Position numbers and translations under genes: made by a program
Shown: piece by piece, positions 22,635 to 35,045 of the stretch
How positions within the stretch are numbered: position 1 is the stretch's first letter
Layout of the letters: each line of letters starts with the position of its first letter
Assembly: GCF_032884065.1 (NCBI RefSeq)
Contig: NC_088883.1
Location: forward strand, 26,673,355-26,737,354
Direction: 5' to 3'
DNA from: Artemia franciscana
Lineage: Eukaryota > Arthropoda > Branchiopoda > Anostraca > Artemiidae
Length of the DNA stretch: 64,000 nucleotides
Notes under the pieces: generated by a model
Told to the model about the DNA's origin: nothing
The model's database searches: none
Seen by the model: only the letters and a program-made list of their open reading frames with translations

Positions 22635-22767
22635 AACGAAAAGAGAAATCTTTTCTCTTTTATCTATATTCACAGGTGGGACACAGGGACACAACTACAA
22701 TGGCGGGTAACTAATATGGCGCGTAACGACTTACGCGCGCGGGGGGCTTGGGGGGCACGAAGCCCCC

Positions 22768-22770
<3 letters not shown>

Positions 22771-22852
<82 letters not shown>
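22771..22852. repeat. (TA)n between Helitron 2 and LINE
   Basis: About 82 bp of TA join the Helitron 3' hairpin to the truncated 5' end of the LINE. Confidence 0.95.
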
Positions 22853-22855
<3 letters not shown>

Positions 22856-24801
22856 CCGGATAAAAAGTGGTTTTATATAAAAGACTGGAAAGAAGTTAAC
22901 CGCGAGATGTTTCGTTTTGAATGTGACAGAATATTAAATAAAATAAAGGTACCCTTTCATTTGTTGTGCACGCTCTCTGGCCTTAGTGAAAAAGAAATAG
23001 CCATCGGATTTACCACCTATCTAGCTGAAAATAACCATGCATTAAAGTGTGCTGAAGCTTCAGCTGTCCTGTGCAAGCGTATTAGGAAAGGCTATCAAGT
23101 TCAGGGTTGGTCAAAAAACCCTTCCCTTATTTCTGCGTGCGAGTCTTCTAAAATTTGGCTGAATATTTGGAGGGATTGCGGCAGGCCTAAGTCTGGGACT
23201 ATAAATGGTCTGCGGCTACGTTCTAAACGTTTTTTGCTAAAGTGTTAAGAAAACATAAGGTTGATCTTATTGAGAAAAACGCTCATAAAATTGCAGAGAA
23301 CCCTTCGAAGCTCTGGAAAAAATTTGAACGCCATTGTGAACACATTAGTGCAAATAATATTCCTGAGCCTGAGTGGATAAATTATTATAAGCATGAGTTT
23401 TCTTCTCCCGATCCTGCTCTTGAGTCAAAATTTGAAAAAGAATTAAGTGCTTGTCTGAAGAAACACGAACCTTCGACATTTATAATTAAGCCAAGTGATG
23501 TATCGTTGTATTGTCAAAAACTAAAGAAAAGAAATTCCGCGGGAGTTGATGGAATTACTGCCAGACATTTTGATTGTGCAAGTGCTCTTCTTTTTAATCA
23601 TTTATCTCTACTTTTTCAAATGTCTATTGAAAACGGAGTTGTTCCTTATCAATTTACAGTTGGTCAAATAACCCCTATCCCGAAAAAAGGCAAAAAGGAT
23701 TTTACTTCGTGTGATTCGTTCCGACCTATAAGAGTTTCTTGTACTATTTTTAAATTGTTTGAGTCAGTTATTTTGGATGAAATTGTTTCTAAATGTTATG
23801 TCCCACCCCACCAGTTTGGTTACCAAAAAGGTATTAGTCGGGAGCATGCCCTTTTTGCTTTAATGAATGTTCTTGCTGATGCAGAAAGAAGTAGATCCCA
23901 TATTATCCTTTGTTCTTTAGATGTTGCTCGTGCTTTCGACTCTTGCATTTTTTCCCAAGTTTTATTTGAAGCGTATAAAAGAGGGGTAAATTTTTGTATA
24001 GTGAAGTGCCTTCTGTATATGTACCATCACCTTAAGGCGAAGTTAAAGGGGGGATCTTCCCTTTTTGATATTTTGAAAGGAGTCCGTCAAGGTGGCCTTA
24101 CCTCACCTTCTTTATTTAATAACTCTGTTTTAAATGCCCAAAGTTCTGTTAATTTTAGTTGTATTCACCGTGGATTTAACTTGTCTTTAATAACTTTTGC
24201 AGATGACGTTTTGAATCTAAGCCGTACTTTTAGTGGATGTGAAAACACGTTTAATCAGCTTTATAATGAATATAAAAATATTGGGCTTTCTTTCAATGTT
24301 GATAAAACTGCTGTTGTAGCTTTCAATTTTAAAGAGACAAATGGCCCTATTTTTTTATCTTTAGCTAATGTTCATGTCCCCCTTTCTCAAAAATTAGTTT
24401 ACCTTGGAATGCCTATTGGAAAAAATATGAAAGAAACTGTGAATTTATCCCTTGAACTTTTGAAGAAAAAACTGAGAATTGCTTATGCTTCAATTGCATC
24501 TAATATTAAACATATTGATAAATTAAATCTTGCGAAAATTTATAATAGCCTAGTTGTACCTCATCTCCTTTCTCTTTGTCCGGTTTGGCAGTTTTTTAGT
24601 GAACCTCAGAAACTATCTGTTCGTAGAGTATATTTTCGTTATGCTAAATTCCTTCTCAGTTACCCTCCTTGGACTAGAAATAGTTACTTAGTGAACAAAT
24701 TCCGCCTAGTTTCTCCTACATCTATTATTGATAAAAGGCTTCATGATTTTCGTTCTTCTATGTCGATAGTGTCTCACCCATGGTCAGCATTACTTATTTA
24801 A
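22853..24801 (+). pseudogene. LINE ORF2 C-terminal two-thirds, one frameshift
   Basis: The first part (to about 23240) reads [20 protein letters not shown] and a linker typical between endonuclease and RT. The second (23242-24801, 519 residues) holds the RT: AGVDGIT near residue 100, RPIRVSC 161, QFGYQKG 191, catalytic LDVARAFDS 226, VRQGGLTSP 281 and FADD 319. A Leu/Lys-rich thumb and a C-terminal WxRN/LV region follow. The two parts meet at a run of six T near 23231, where one lost base explains the shift. No other stop is seen over nearly 650 codons. It would copy LINE RNA at a nicked target if whole; it lacks the endonuclease. Confidence 0.88.
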
Positions 24802-24913
24802 TTGTTTGATTGTGTTAATTTGTATTTATTTGTACCTTTTTTTTCTCTTATTACTCCATCTTAAGGGCGTTCCGCCCTCTTTTTGTAGATTGGTTATAAA
24901 TAAATTGATTAAT

Positions 24914-24915
<2 letters not shown>
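22853..24915 (+). mobile_element. 5'-truncated LINE with reverse transcriptase
   Basis: About 2.06 kb starting inside the region between endonuclease and reverse transcriptase, covering the whole RT and C-terminal domain. The 3' UTR ends 'aaataaattgattaattga' against (TA)n. The motif set (AGVDGIT, FGYQKG, LDVARAFDS, VRQGG, FADD) is that of APE-type non-LTR elements, nearest in feel to the CR1/L2/Jockey group. Only one frame break was found, so the copy is young. Confidence 0.88.
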
Positions 24916-25355
<440 letters not shown>

Positions 25356-25364
25356 TTAGTATTT

Positions 25365-25560
25365 TCTAAAATCTAGTCAAAACTGAGATAGACCTACATA
25401 ATTCAAGCATCCACAGAACCAGATCAAATTCTTTTGTATAACTTTGCCTTTATAGCTGGTTTTTCATTTGGTCATTTTCACGTAAGTTGAGAAAATCTAC
25501 TCCAACTTTGCCCCTCCCCAAAGATTTAGAAGAAATTACACCCCTTAGTAAGACTGCCCA
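25365..25560 (-). repeat. Family R (probable LINE 3' region) copy 1
   Basis: Shares 'aattcaagcatccacagaa', 'tcattttcac' and 'ctccaactttgcccc' with 35775-35960. It lies just 3' (minus strand) of LINE fragment b. Confidence 0.55.
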
Positions 25561-25760
25561 TAGACATAATTCCTCTGAAAAACATTTAACAAAATCTTTC
25601 TCGATCTTTTAAAGCGCCCACATTTCAAAACCATGCCTGGCCACAGGCATTACTCTGGCTTTAAATGTTCTAATCTTAGTTCACAGATTAACCTGTCCTT
25701 CCAGACTTTTTTCAATGGTGAAAAAACACCCTTGGCCTTGGCTATTCTACTTATAATTAT
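25540..25760 (-). pseudogene. Degenerate LINE RT fragment b
   Basis: The minus strand reads RIAKAKGVFSPLKKVWKDR and, after a short gap, GRFKRSRKILLNVFRGIM. This matches the common RIAKA-x-AF-x-LK-x-IW and DLL-x-VFQR segments at the C-terminal side of LINE RTs. It has at least one stop and lies upstream of fragment a on this strand, the reverse of their order in an intact element. Confidence 0.6.
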
Positions 25761-26369
25761 TACAATTATACTTAATTGTATATTTCTCATCCTTAACTGA
25801 GTAGCTTCGACTTCTTTTCTCTTTAGATAAAATATATGTTAACAGTTTCAATACGACATCTAGCTATAATTGAGCAGTCAATGACTAACCTTCAATATAA
25901 ATTCGATAAAGTTCATATTAAATGATAGATTCACATCCAGGTTCACGCCACTATTTACAGTATACCTAAAAAGTATTTTTAAGCTGAAAGGCAGTTAGCG
26001 CGACTTTTGCTTTCAATAGGTCTATTTTAAAGTACATTTATATTTTTACCCTCCATAAATTCCATGGCTAAATCCGGATTCCAGCATTAGCTCTATTTTA
26101 ACAACAAATTACGTTTACACACCTACTAAGTTGAAATAGAGCATCCGGGTTCACACAAGTTCAATACTTGATTTAAAAAAAATTAAATGGTGATTGGGGG
26201 TAGTTCTTGGGCACAGCTTTTTAAATTCACCTATGCACTGTGAAGTAAAGGGTTGGGATAGAGCTTCGATAATTAAAAATATAATACTTCCATGTATGGT
26301 CAATTGTAGTTACTAGGTAATCCGAAAGAACTTAGATTTACCTTGAACCCTTAGACCCAAGGTCCTTCT

Positions 26370-26370
<1 letters not shown>
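25760..26370. other. Unassigned spacer
   Basis: AT-rich. No repeat relation or exon seen. Confidence 0.35.

Positions 26371-26433
<63 letters not shown>
26371..26433 (-). repeat. Poly(T) run of 63
   Basis: An unbroken T63. On the minus strand it is a poly(A) that would follow sequence lying at 26434 and above. A retroposed tail is likely, but I do not recognise the body. Confidence 0.9.
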
Positions 26434-26436
<3 letters not shown>

Positions 26437-26694
26437 GGAGTTTAAGGCATCCAAAGAGAGACGCTAGTTATCTCTCACTGCTACTGCCCGTCTAGGATCC
26501 TCCCAATCGGGCTGGATATAAGTATTAAATTTATGAAGTCATGTTGGTAACTGTGTCATAGGCTGTTTGGGGCGTCCTGTCTTTCTGTTTGTTTGTTTTT
26601 TGTTTGTTTTTTTGTTTTTTTTTTTGTTTTTTTTGTTTTCTTTTTAAGTTGTGCTTCCTCACTGCATAATCAGTGGTTCCCAAAGTTGGCTCGT
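26434..26694 (-). repeat. Possible retroposed body before the poly(A), and a T/G tract
   Basis: 26434-26580 is the candidate body of a poly(A)-tailed insert. It has no clear A/B boxes and no frame of note. 26580-26645 is a TTTG/TTTTG tract. Confidence 0.3.
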
Positions 26695-26890
26695 CTCCAA
26701 CGAGGACCGTATCCCATATTTTTTTCGAGGGGTGTTTTACACGAAGACTTTTTTGGGGGGGGGGGTGTATTAGAAAACGCATAAAAAATTTGTTTATATC
26801 CATTTTTGTTACGTCTTTACGAGTGAGGCAAACACTTCAGGGGGAAGGGGTCAAACCCCCTAGCCCCCCTGGATACGGCCTTGTCTCCAA
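26695..26890. repeat. Family V copy
   Basis: It begins 'aggaccgtatcccatattt' and has a G-run, then 'ccatttttgttacgtcttta' and 'cgagtgaggcaaac'. It closes 'ccccctggatacggcct'. The ends resemble an imperfect short inverted repeat (gaccgtatccca/ctggatacggcc), as in MITEs. Confidence 0.65.
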
Positions 26891-27909
26891 CCCATCTGGC
26901 AGAAATTTCCAATCTTAGGACCCATCTTTTTGCTGTCTTAGAGAAAAGAGGGCATTAAATATTAGTAATACTCAGATTCCGTTGTGACGAGTAGTGGAAC
27001 TTATTTGTTTTAATTGGAATGGAAAAAATTACAAATAATACCTATGACAAATGAATGACAGACAGTTGAAATGAGAAACAAGACTTAACTATTTTTTCTG
27101 TTGCATATCTAATTCAGCTATTGGAGAGAGGATAAATTACAATTTTAAAAAGTTGTAGTGAATAGTCAATAAACATTAGTGACTTCTTTTTTGTTTATTG
27201 TGTATTTTAAAGATGATTCGATAACTGATTCGGTAAGAAATTTCATCTTTTAACAGTGCGTAGCAATATATATAGTTGTTCACACAATGTTCAGAAATGG
27301 ACTGTGATCAAATTAAATGAAAAAAGCACCATTTATGCCAATGAAACACACGTTTTAAGTAAAAATTCCAAACACATACAAAATTATTTATAGACTCACC
27401 CAAGGGATAAAAATAACCTTATCCGGCGATAAAATTATGCAATTGCAATAAAAAATAACATAGAAAATTCTTTGAATAAAATGGCGGATTAAGATGAGTG
27501 TATATTCAAAGTTGTCCAGAGTAGTGATTCAAAAACTATGGCTCGCGACCCAATAGTGGATCGCGAGCGAATATTGAGCGGGTCGGGAAAATGGTAGGCG
27601 CTTCCATAAGGCACTACTACAAAAAATAGGTCATTAGGCTTTGAACTTTTGGCTGTATTAGCCCCCCTCCTCCAATGTCCAATGACCTCCCCTCTATGCA
27701 ATCAACCGTTTGAGGCGGGAATCAAATGTACACGTGACCAGCCTTCTTAAAAAAATGTAAAATATCGCCTTGGATGTTGGAACTTGAAACCTCCAAATTA
27801 TAGCTCTTATGTACCCCTAATTTAATACCATGATTTTATTAAGTTTGCCCTTCGCCTTATTTTTTGAGAGCTTCCCACCTTTTCCGAATGACTGTCAATT
27901 TTCTTTATT
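26891..27909. other. Unassigned spacer
   Basis: Mixed AT-rich sequence. A GC-richer island (27530-27600, 'ctcgcgacccaatagtggat') may be repeat-derived. No exon identified. Confidence 0.3.
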
Positions 27910-28030
27910 CTAACAGTTGGTATACAATTTGTATACAAATTGTATACAAAATGGCACCATTTTGTATACAAAATGGTATACAAGTTGGTATACAATTTGA
28001 AATAAGCAGGGTTTGGTATACCAGTACAAG
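27910..28030. repeat. Cluster of GTATAC palindromes
   Basis: Seven GTATAC hexamers within about 110 bp, mostly as TTGGTATACAA or TTTGTATACAAA and separated by short A/T words. It adjoins a family X 3' fragment. Confidence 0.8.
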
Positions 28031-28034
28031 GCGA

Positions 28035-28320
28035 GGGTCATGCAGGGTTTACAAGTTACTATACGCAGGATTTTCCGGGAAATTCCACATTTTTGAAGAT
28101 AGGAGCTTGAAACTTCTACAATATGGTTCTCTAATACGCTGAATCTGACGGTGTAATTTTCGTTAAAACTGTATGACTTTTAGAGGGTGTTTCCTCCCAT
28201 TTTCTTAAATATTCTCTCAGGCTCGTAACTTTGATAGGTAAACAGCATTAAAATGCGGTTCTTTTAATGTAACTATTGGTATAAAAATTCTATTTTTTAG
28301 AGTTTCGGTTACTATTGAGC
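28035..28320 (+). repeat. Family X 3' fragment
   Basis: From 'attccacatttttgaagata' to 'gtttcggttactattgagcc'. It is followed head-on by another family X copy. Confidence 0.75.
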
Positions 28321-29345
28321 CTGGTCGCTCCTAAACGCTCCGCTCTTTACGCTAAAGTTTGACTTTTTCTCACAACCCTACTTTTTAAAAAAACAAAAAC
28401 TTCAGCGTACGGAGCGAGGCGTATGCTGAAGTATATATCCCCTTATATACGTAATAATTTCTGTTCGTTTTAAGTATAAATGCTGCTCCTTACTTCCAGT
28501 TGCAAAACTTTTTTTATTTATTTTCTTATTGTTTTATTTTATTAACGGTAAAAAAAATCCTGCGCCTCCTTCATGGAAATCCTCTTCCCTCGTGATAAAT
28601 TCCTCCATGGAAAGATCCTCCCACGTAACCCCCTACCTCCCCCCCTCCAACGCAAAAACATCCCACTGAAAACGTCTGTGCACCTCCCTATAACCATTAC
28701 TATATATAAACAATGGTCGAAGTTTGCAACTTGCAGCCCCTCCCCCGGAGATCGTGGGGGATTAAGTCATCCTCAAAAACATAGTTATTAGGTTTTTCGA
28801 CTATGCTGAACAAAATACGTATATCAAAATTTTGATCCGGTGACATTGGGAAAAACTGAACGTGTGAGGGGGCCTAGATATCCTCCAATTTTTTTGGTCA
28901 CTAAGAAAGGCACTAGAACTTATAATTTCCGTTAGAATAAGCCCTCTTGTGACATTCTAGGACCATGGGGTCGATACGATCACCCTTGGAAAAAAAACAA
29001 TGAAAAAAAAAAAATAAATAAACACGCATCTATGATCTATCTTCTGGCAAAAAATATAAAATTCCGAATTTTTGTAGATATGAGCTTGAAACTTCTACAG
29101 CAGGGTTCTCTGATTGACTAATTCTATGACTTTTAGGGGGTGTTTCCCCCTATTTTCTAAAATGGGACAAATTTTCTCAGGCTCCTAACTTGTGATGGGT
29201 AAGACCAAACTCGATGAAACTTATTTATTTAAAATCAGCATACTAATACAATTCTTTTGATGTAACTATTGGTATCAAAATTCTGTTTTTTAGAATTTCG
29301 GTTACTATTGAGCCGGGTCGCTCCTTACTACAGTTCGTTACCACG
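28320..29345 (+). mobile_element. Family X copy, internally deleted
   Basis: It starts at the head (gctctttacgctaaagtttg) and ends 'gggtcgctccttactacagt'. The middle block seen at 8480-8700 and 56240-56520 is missing, leaving about 1.0 kb. No coding frame. Confidence 0.78.
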
Positions 29346-29785
29346 AATTGTTTAAAAATGAACGCATTGCAGTGTTATATGACTTTATTGCAATAATGCA
29401 TCGATAATTAAAGATTGTTTAAGGGTGTATGCACATCGCAGTAAAATAAAAGAGGGTGCTTCAGACTTATAAATAAAAGAGTAAAATATAAGTAAATACA
29501 ATGTAAGTAAATATAAGTAATATAATATTATATAAATAATATATAGTAATATAATTAATTATAATATAAGTAATATACTATAAGTAATAAAAGTAATAAT
29601 ATGATAGAATATAATATAAGTAATTGTAAGTATAAGTAAAATATAAGTAAATATAAGTAAAATAAAAGAGGGTGCTACTGGTTTCATCAACTATTTATAC
29701 TGTTTGGTCTTTAATCAAAATTATTTAAATATTTAAAAGCTACTATCCAAAATTGCAGCGTTTTTCGGCCAACCATAACGGAAAG
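29346..29785. repeat. TAAGTAAATA-type low-complexity tract
   Basis: 29480-29670 is a degenerate run of ataagtaa/taatataat words. Outside it nothing is identified. Confidence 0.7.
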
Positions 29786-29985
29786 CATGTCGTCCTTGGT
29801 CGGGGTCGGAGGATGTCGAAGGAAAGATTTAAGGGAAATATTAACTTCCTGGGGTGGGGGTGTAAATAGAGATGGTATGAATAGTTTAGGATGGAGTAGG
29901 AGCGTGCGTTGCTGTGTTTGCCTCAGGCTGCTTGATGTTGAAGGGATTTTTAGTTGTAGTTGTAGACGTAGTAGTTCGATTTCGA
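29786..29985 (+). repeat. LINE 3'-end fragment with TAG-type tail, copy 2
   Basis: It reads NSLGWSRSVRCCVCLRLLD before a TAG/TTG-rich tail, matching positions 165-250 and 39270-39370. Confidence 0.5.
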
Positions 29986-30059
29986 ATAAAAACGGCAGTT
30001 TCCGCAATAAGATGAAAGCGGTCATCCCCATCTGTCACGCGTTATAAGTCTAAATTAAC

Positions 30060-30410
30060 TCCTCAAAAATGAATGGAGATTGTTCAGTATATCCAGCATA
30101 TGGATTGAAAGACAATGGCTAGGGATAGATGCACCCCCATGCAACGGTATAACTTTAAAACCAGAGCGCCATGGTTTTACAGGGTGAAGGTAGTTACTCC
30201 CCTCCCCCATAAAATACCCCGGAAAACATCTCCCGGAAAATAATCCCCGTGCCAAATTCCCCTTGTGGAAAATACCCCTGGAAAATAGAACCTCCCACCG
30301 ATAAAATTCCTCCCGCAGAAAATTCTCTCCAGAGAAAATTCCCCCCTCTCCGAAGAAAATTCTCCCTCCATGGGAAATTCCCCCACACCCAAAATTGAGC
30401 TGCCAAAGAG
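30060..30410. repeat. Degenerate GGAAAAT-CCCC repeats
   Basis: A run of about 20-25-bp units, each with a (G)GAAAAT word and a CCCC word (cggaaaaca, ggaaaataatcccc, ggaaaatacccc, gaaaattcccc). Reverse-complement versions occur at 45780-45900. Gly/Glu-Phe-rich frames are read-throughs. Confidence 0.6.
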
Positions 30411-31469
30411 AAAGAACGTGATTAAGTGGCCAACCGAATCAACTTGGTTGTGTCTTATTTTTCATACCTTTATTAAATGTTCACTGTATACCAAAACAAG
30501 TATATTCTTACCTAAAAAATGAATACTTTGCTCAGTTAACACTTTTAGTAATTATGGCGGTAGAAATGTATTTTTGGCGTTCCCCATTCTCACATTTATA
30601 ATCTACATCCGGATTCCAAAATAAATTCCTCAATGACAAAGAATTACCTTTTACCTCCAAATAACCTTAATTTAAAAAGTATATCCGGGTTACAGGTGGG
30701 TTCAAGAAAGTTCAACACCCTGTCTTGAACTTGTTTTAAAACATTCAAGGGCTATAAAACTCACTTTCTTAGAAACAAGTTCACCACCCTCCTTTTCTTT
30801 CATTCACCCTTTAATTTTCGATTTCAGTTTCAGTTTTGACAGCAAAGACTAAGGAATAAAAAATAGGTAGGATTTTTCATCATTTCAAGTTAGTGACTAA
30901 TGTTAGAAAAAACGAATAACACTCGTTTTTCAAATTTGCTCTGCTCTTTTCTTCTGCAGGTTTCACCCACTTATTCCCCCCTCTACTTTAAATAAAAACT
31001 AAATTTATTTACTGTTATCCCCAAGCCCAACTTTGGTAACGCTTGTGGGTGGAAACAAAATTACACTTGACTTAAGCGGTAATTATACATGCTGTACGCA
31101 ATTTATTAGGTTCAATTTTTAACCGCGACTTACAAGATTGGCCAATCAAAATGAAGATTTGAAAACTAGTTCAGTAAGGGGAATAGAATTTTCATAGATG
31201 TTTCTAAAGCCTTTGCCATGCCCAAGGAGGACCTTTTCAGACTACACCTTCGCCTAGTGCCAGCCCTCGGGGTGGCAAGTGGGACAACCGATCAAGGCAC
31301 CGTGCCTATCAGGGCCCTGCAGCAGCAGGGACAAATATGTTACTCCCTTTATATGGAGCGGGACCAGCGGTTGTAAAAATGTCAAAAACTCATGAAGACT
31401 GTCAGAACCTCCTTTGTCACAGTGTTTTGGACCTGGCTACCAGATAAAAATCCTTCTCTTTTGTTTTTT
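30411..31469. other. Unassigned spacer
   Basis: AT-rich with a GC-richer island at 31210-31350 (cttcgcctagtgccagccct) that could be a SINE or gene relic. I find no supporting motif. Confidence 0.3.
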
Positions 31470-31855
31470 GGGTAAAATTCTAGTTGATTGACTTTTGGCT
31501 ATCTCGGAAAGGGGTTAGGTTAGAAAAATGAAACTTTCCGGGACGAGTCTAAAGGCTAAAGTATGTCCTGGGAAGGTATTTTGAAGTACCTACCTCCACT
31601 GATTCTCCTTCTAGAGGGCCCTGATCTTTGATAACCTTTAAAAACATGTGTGTTATAAAAGTGAAACCTTGCAAAATAGATCTTCTGCTTAATTGAAGTA
31701 CAACAAAATTGTTTTCAGATTCACAACTTTGTTCAATCCCAATTTATAAGGTTTTAAATATATGCAAATACATTTCCTAAATTTTGAAAAAAAAACACAT
31801 TGATATGGCTCAGAATTCTACTCAAATAGCAGGAATTGCATTTTCAGAACTAAAT
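31470..31855. repeat. Family Z copy 1
   Basis: Shares 'ggttaggttag', 'ctaaagtatgtcctgggaag', 'agagggc' and 'acattgatatg' in order with 34660-35040. It is interrupted on the right by the minus-strand LINE. Confidence 0.8.
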
Positions 31856-33018
31856 TCAATTCAATTCAATTCAATTCAATTTATTCAAAAAGAAAAGAAA
31901 ACACATAACAACAATAATAATAAAGATCCTAGAAGCGAACTTGTTAAGGACTAAAACAACAAAAAATTGTAAATGAAAAAGAGAGAGAAGAAAAAAAAAG
32001 AAAGAGAAAACAAGGGTAATTAAAGCAAATTGAACAAACATTTAGAGAAATATAATATCAAGATTTTAGTACATTGTTATATAGCGTCCGAAAACTTGTG
32101 GATAGCCCGACACTGGAGGGTATTAAATTCCATTGAATTATAGATTTATAAATTGGGGATCGCTGGGCGGAACTAGAGATACACCTGGGGACAATGAAGG
32201 AACGGTTGGATGAACGGAGACAGTGGCCTTCAGAATTACTACTATTAAAATAAGATAATAAGTGGGGAGGAAGATTTTTATGGTAAGCGGAGTATGCAAG
32301 GGATAGATTTAACTTTTTGATGATTTGTTCAAAAGGGATAATACCAAAATCGGAGTACAAGTCCTTGGTGGGATATAGTCGTGGCAACCGAAAAACAGCT
32401 TTGACGGCACGGTTTTGAGCAGATTTTAATTTATTGGTAACTGAAGGATAAGTATTGCCCCATACAGATCCGCAGTATGAGATATATGGGTAAATAAAAG
32501 AATAATAAAGGGTGACAAGGATATCGGGAGGAAGAAAATAATTCACACGATTAATTATACTTACCTGTCGCAAAATTATGGCTCTGATATAGGACACATG
32601 TGTTGCAAATGATAGGCAGGAGTCTATGTGGACACCAAGAAACTTGGCAACTTCGACCTGAGGGAGGAGATTAGTAGAATATTTTAGGCCAAGTGCTGGC
32701 TGAACTTCATTTTTTTTGTAAGGGGTTTGAAATAATACCACCTGACTTTTCTTGCTGTTAATGGTCATGCAGTTAACGAGACACCACTCCTGTACTCTAT
32801 TCAGAAGGGTTTGAGTAGAGGTGACGACGGATGGTAAATTAGGACCGGTGATGAAAAAGTTGCTATCATCAGCAAAAAGTACTGGGTGCACTGATGGGCC
32901 CAGGTCCGTAATCAAATCATTAATATAAAGGAGGAAAAGTATTGGACCAAGAACAGAGCCCTGTGGGACGCCCCTCTGGACAGGTAGGGGATGTGAAGTC
33001 ACCCCGCCCAGTCTCACC
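31856..33018 (-). mobile_element. 5'-truncated LINE with TTGAA-repeat tail
   Basis: The minus-strand element runs from inside the RT (33018) to a 3' tail of five TTGAA units (31856-31885). The pentamer-type tail and the RT signature fit the CR1/Jockey side of non-LTR elements. The left flank is family Z and the right flank a T/A-rich tract. Confidence 0.88.
32058..33017 (-). pseudogene. LINE reverse transcriptase, C-terminal 319 residues
   Basis: No stop interrupts it. It starts in RT motif 4-5 (PVQRGVPQGSVLGPILFLLY, residues 13-32), followed by the catalytic FADD (48-51) and MTINSKKSQVVLF (motif 6). Then come KFLGVHIDSCLSF (motif 7), a thumb (YYSFIYPYISYCGSVWGN) and a C-terminal domain with QNRAVKAVF. 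The N-terminal endonuclease and RT motifs 0-3 are missing by 5' truncation, so it cannot work, but the open frame shows a recent insertion. It is a different lineage from the 22853 LINE, judged by tail and RT. Confidence 0.9.
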
Positions 33019-33150
33019 TTTTTTTCTTTTTCTTTTATTCTTTTTTTTTAATTATTTTTTTCTTATTTTTATTTTATTTTTTTATTATTTTATTATTTTT
33101 GTTTTTATTATATTTTATATTTTTTTTATTATTCTTTTTTTTTAATAGCA
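33019..33150. repeat. T/A-rich tract at the LINE 5' junction
   Basis: About 130 bp almost purely T with A steps, directly at the truncation point of the LINE. Confidence 0.8.
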
Positions 33151-33824
33151 ACGATAATGACTCGTCAACTATGACAGGGTGTCGAAGGTAGTTCATAAGT
33201 GTCGTGCTCATTTTAGAAATGGAACGCTCAAATATTACTATTTTGAACTAGCGTGGTTTCACACTGTCAGTGCGCATGAACATTTCTGGTAGGTATTAAA
33301 AACTGTACCAGAAGTGTTAAATCCAAACCAGAAGGATTGTGGAATAGCGTTAGTGATATTTTATGCCTTTAGTCGAAGCGTCACTGACAGCCAATGAAAA
33401 CCGCTCTTTGTCGTGTAAAATCAAAATTTCATGATCCTTCTACGTAGGATATTTTTCAGAGGAAAGGGGGATAAATACTAAGAATGGTGGTGAAATGTTG
33501 TGGAAGGCACAAAAATGATTAAATAATTATATCACCGTCGATGAAAAAAGGGTCATTTTGGACTAATTTGCTCCAAGCAAGGATTTACTTTATTGTAGTT
33601 CAGTGCCGCAATGCAAGTTAATTCCTATTAACCTAATAACCTTCTTATTTAAAGAAAAATAAATTTGCTTTCCCATTATTGGCTATGTTGGGTAAATACC
33701 CCCCCCCCCCCCCATCCTCCGTCGGAACATTTTGAAAAATACATCACCCCACTCCAACATTTTTTTTTGAATTGACTCTGCATTGTGAATGAAATGTTAT
33801 ATGAAACGATAAGGTAGGCCATAG
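33151..33824. other. Unassigned spacer
   Basis: No exon or repeat relation seen. A C14-15 run lies near 33700. Confidence 0.35.
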
Positions 33825-34030
33825 GTAGGGATGTATCCAGTATTTCATCCAGAGGGGGGATTTTTGTTCAGATGGGGGAAGGCTTACAAGAAAAAATTAA
33901 TAGCCGCAACGAAATTTTGCTTACATATATTCCTTTAACTTTTGTATGTGTTGGATATCTTGGGGAAGGGGGACTCAAACCAGGTAGAGCCCCTTCCCCG
34001 TGGATTTGGCCCTTTAGGTCATGATCTCTA
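33825..34030. repeat. Family V copy
   Basis: 'gggatgtatccagtatttca' ... 'ggaaggcttacaagaaaaaa' ... 'ccccgtggatttggccct', the V order, diverged. Confidence 0.55.
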
Positions 34031-34659
34031 ATAAAGAGGTATAAAAATATGAAATCAGGAGGAGTAAGACAAGTACAGTTAATGTTAGATAATTATTGAG
34101 CTGCTATCCCTCTGTTCAAGTTTTCTGAGTGTTTTCTTCCCAAGGTCTCACAAATATACAAGCATCTCCCTTGTTTCTTATGTAATGTGTACACTTTTTT
34201 TATTACAGGCAAAATAATACTCAACTATAATCATAATCAACTATAGCGATGTAATTGAGTGGAAAATGTCATAGTTGTTTTGTAGTGTTTGATGATGATA
34301 AAATTAAGGCTGGAGACGGTTAGTGAGGTAGAAGCACTGAACTAGCTTGGTGAAAAATGGGTTGTAAAATTCTAGAGCCTTGTTTTTCAGGAACATCCAC
34401 GTCCAACACGGAGTTTGACACAGGTTTAGCAGATCATCGTTTTGAGCGTTGTGTTCAACACGGCGAGTGTTTTATCAGGCCCTTTGTTCAACTACGCTAT
34501 TCTAGCATTTTACAGTTTTTTTAGAGCCCGAGACCAACACGCTTGGAACCCTTAAGATGAAAATACTTTAAATTTTTGCTGGGTTAAACACGGAGAACCT
34601 GAAAACGATTTTTGTCGAACCCGCTCAAAACAAGCTTCAAACCCGGTGCTTGAAAACAT
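34031..34659. other. Unassigned spacer
   Basis: 34380-34650 has several 'aacacgg' words (ccaacacggagt, caacacggcgag, taaacacggaga) and may be an old repeat. No gene seen. Confidence 0.3.
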
Positions 34660-35045
34660 ATCTTAGTTTAGTTACTTTTTGCTATCTTGGAAAAAGGTTA
34701 GGTTAGGAAAATGGAACTTTCAGAGATAGGTCAATAGACTAAAGTATGTCCTGGGAAGGTATTTTGAATTACCAAGCTCCCGTTTTCTCCCTCTAGAGGG
34801 CACTGACCTTTGAGGATCGTTCCGCTATAAAAGTGTAATCTTGTAAAATAAATTTACTGCTTAACTGAAGTACGACAATACTGCTTCACAACTTTTCTCA
34901 GTCCTAGCTTAGGATGTTTCAAAGATCGGCAAATTTAGAAAAAAAAATTTCCTAAATTTAGAAAAAAAACATTGATATGACATAAAATTCAACTCAAATG
35001 ACAGGAATTAAACCACAGAAATTGAAAATTAAGACAAAGCGTTGT
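34660..35045. repeat. Family Z copy 2
   Basis: Collinear with 31470-31855 and uninterrupted here. A short inverted piece lies near 35140-35225. Confidence 0.8.
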
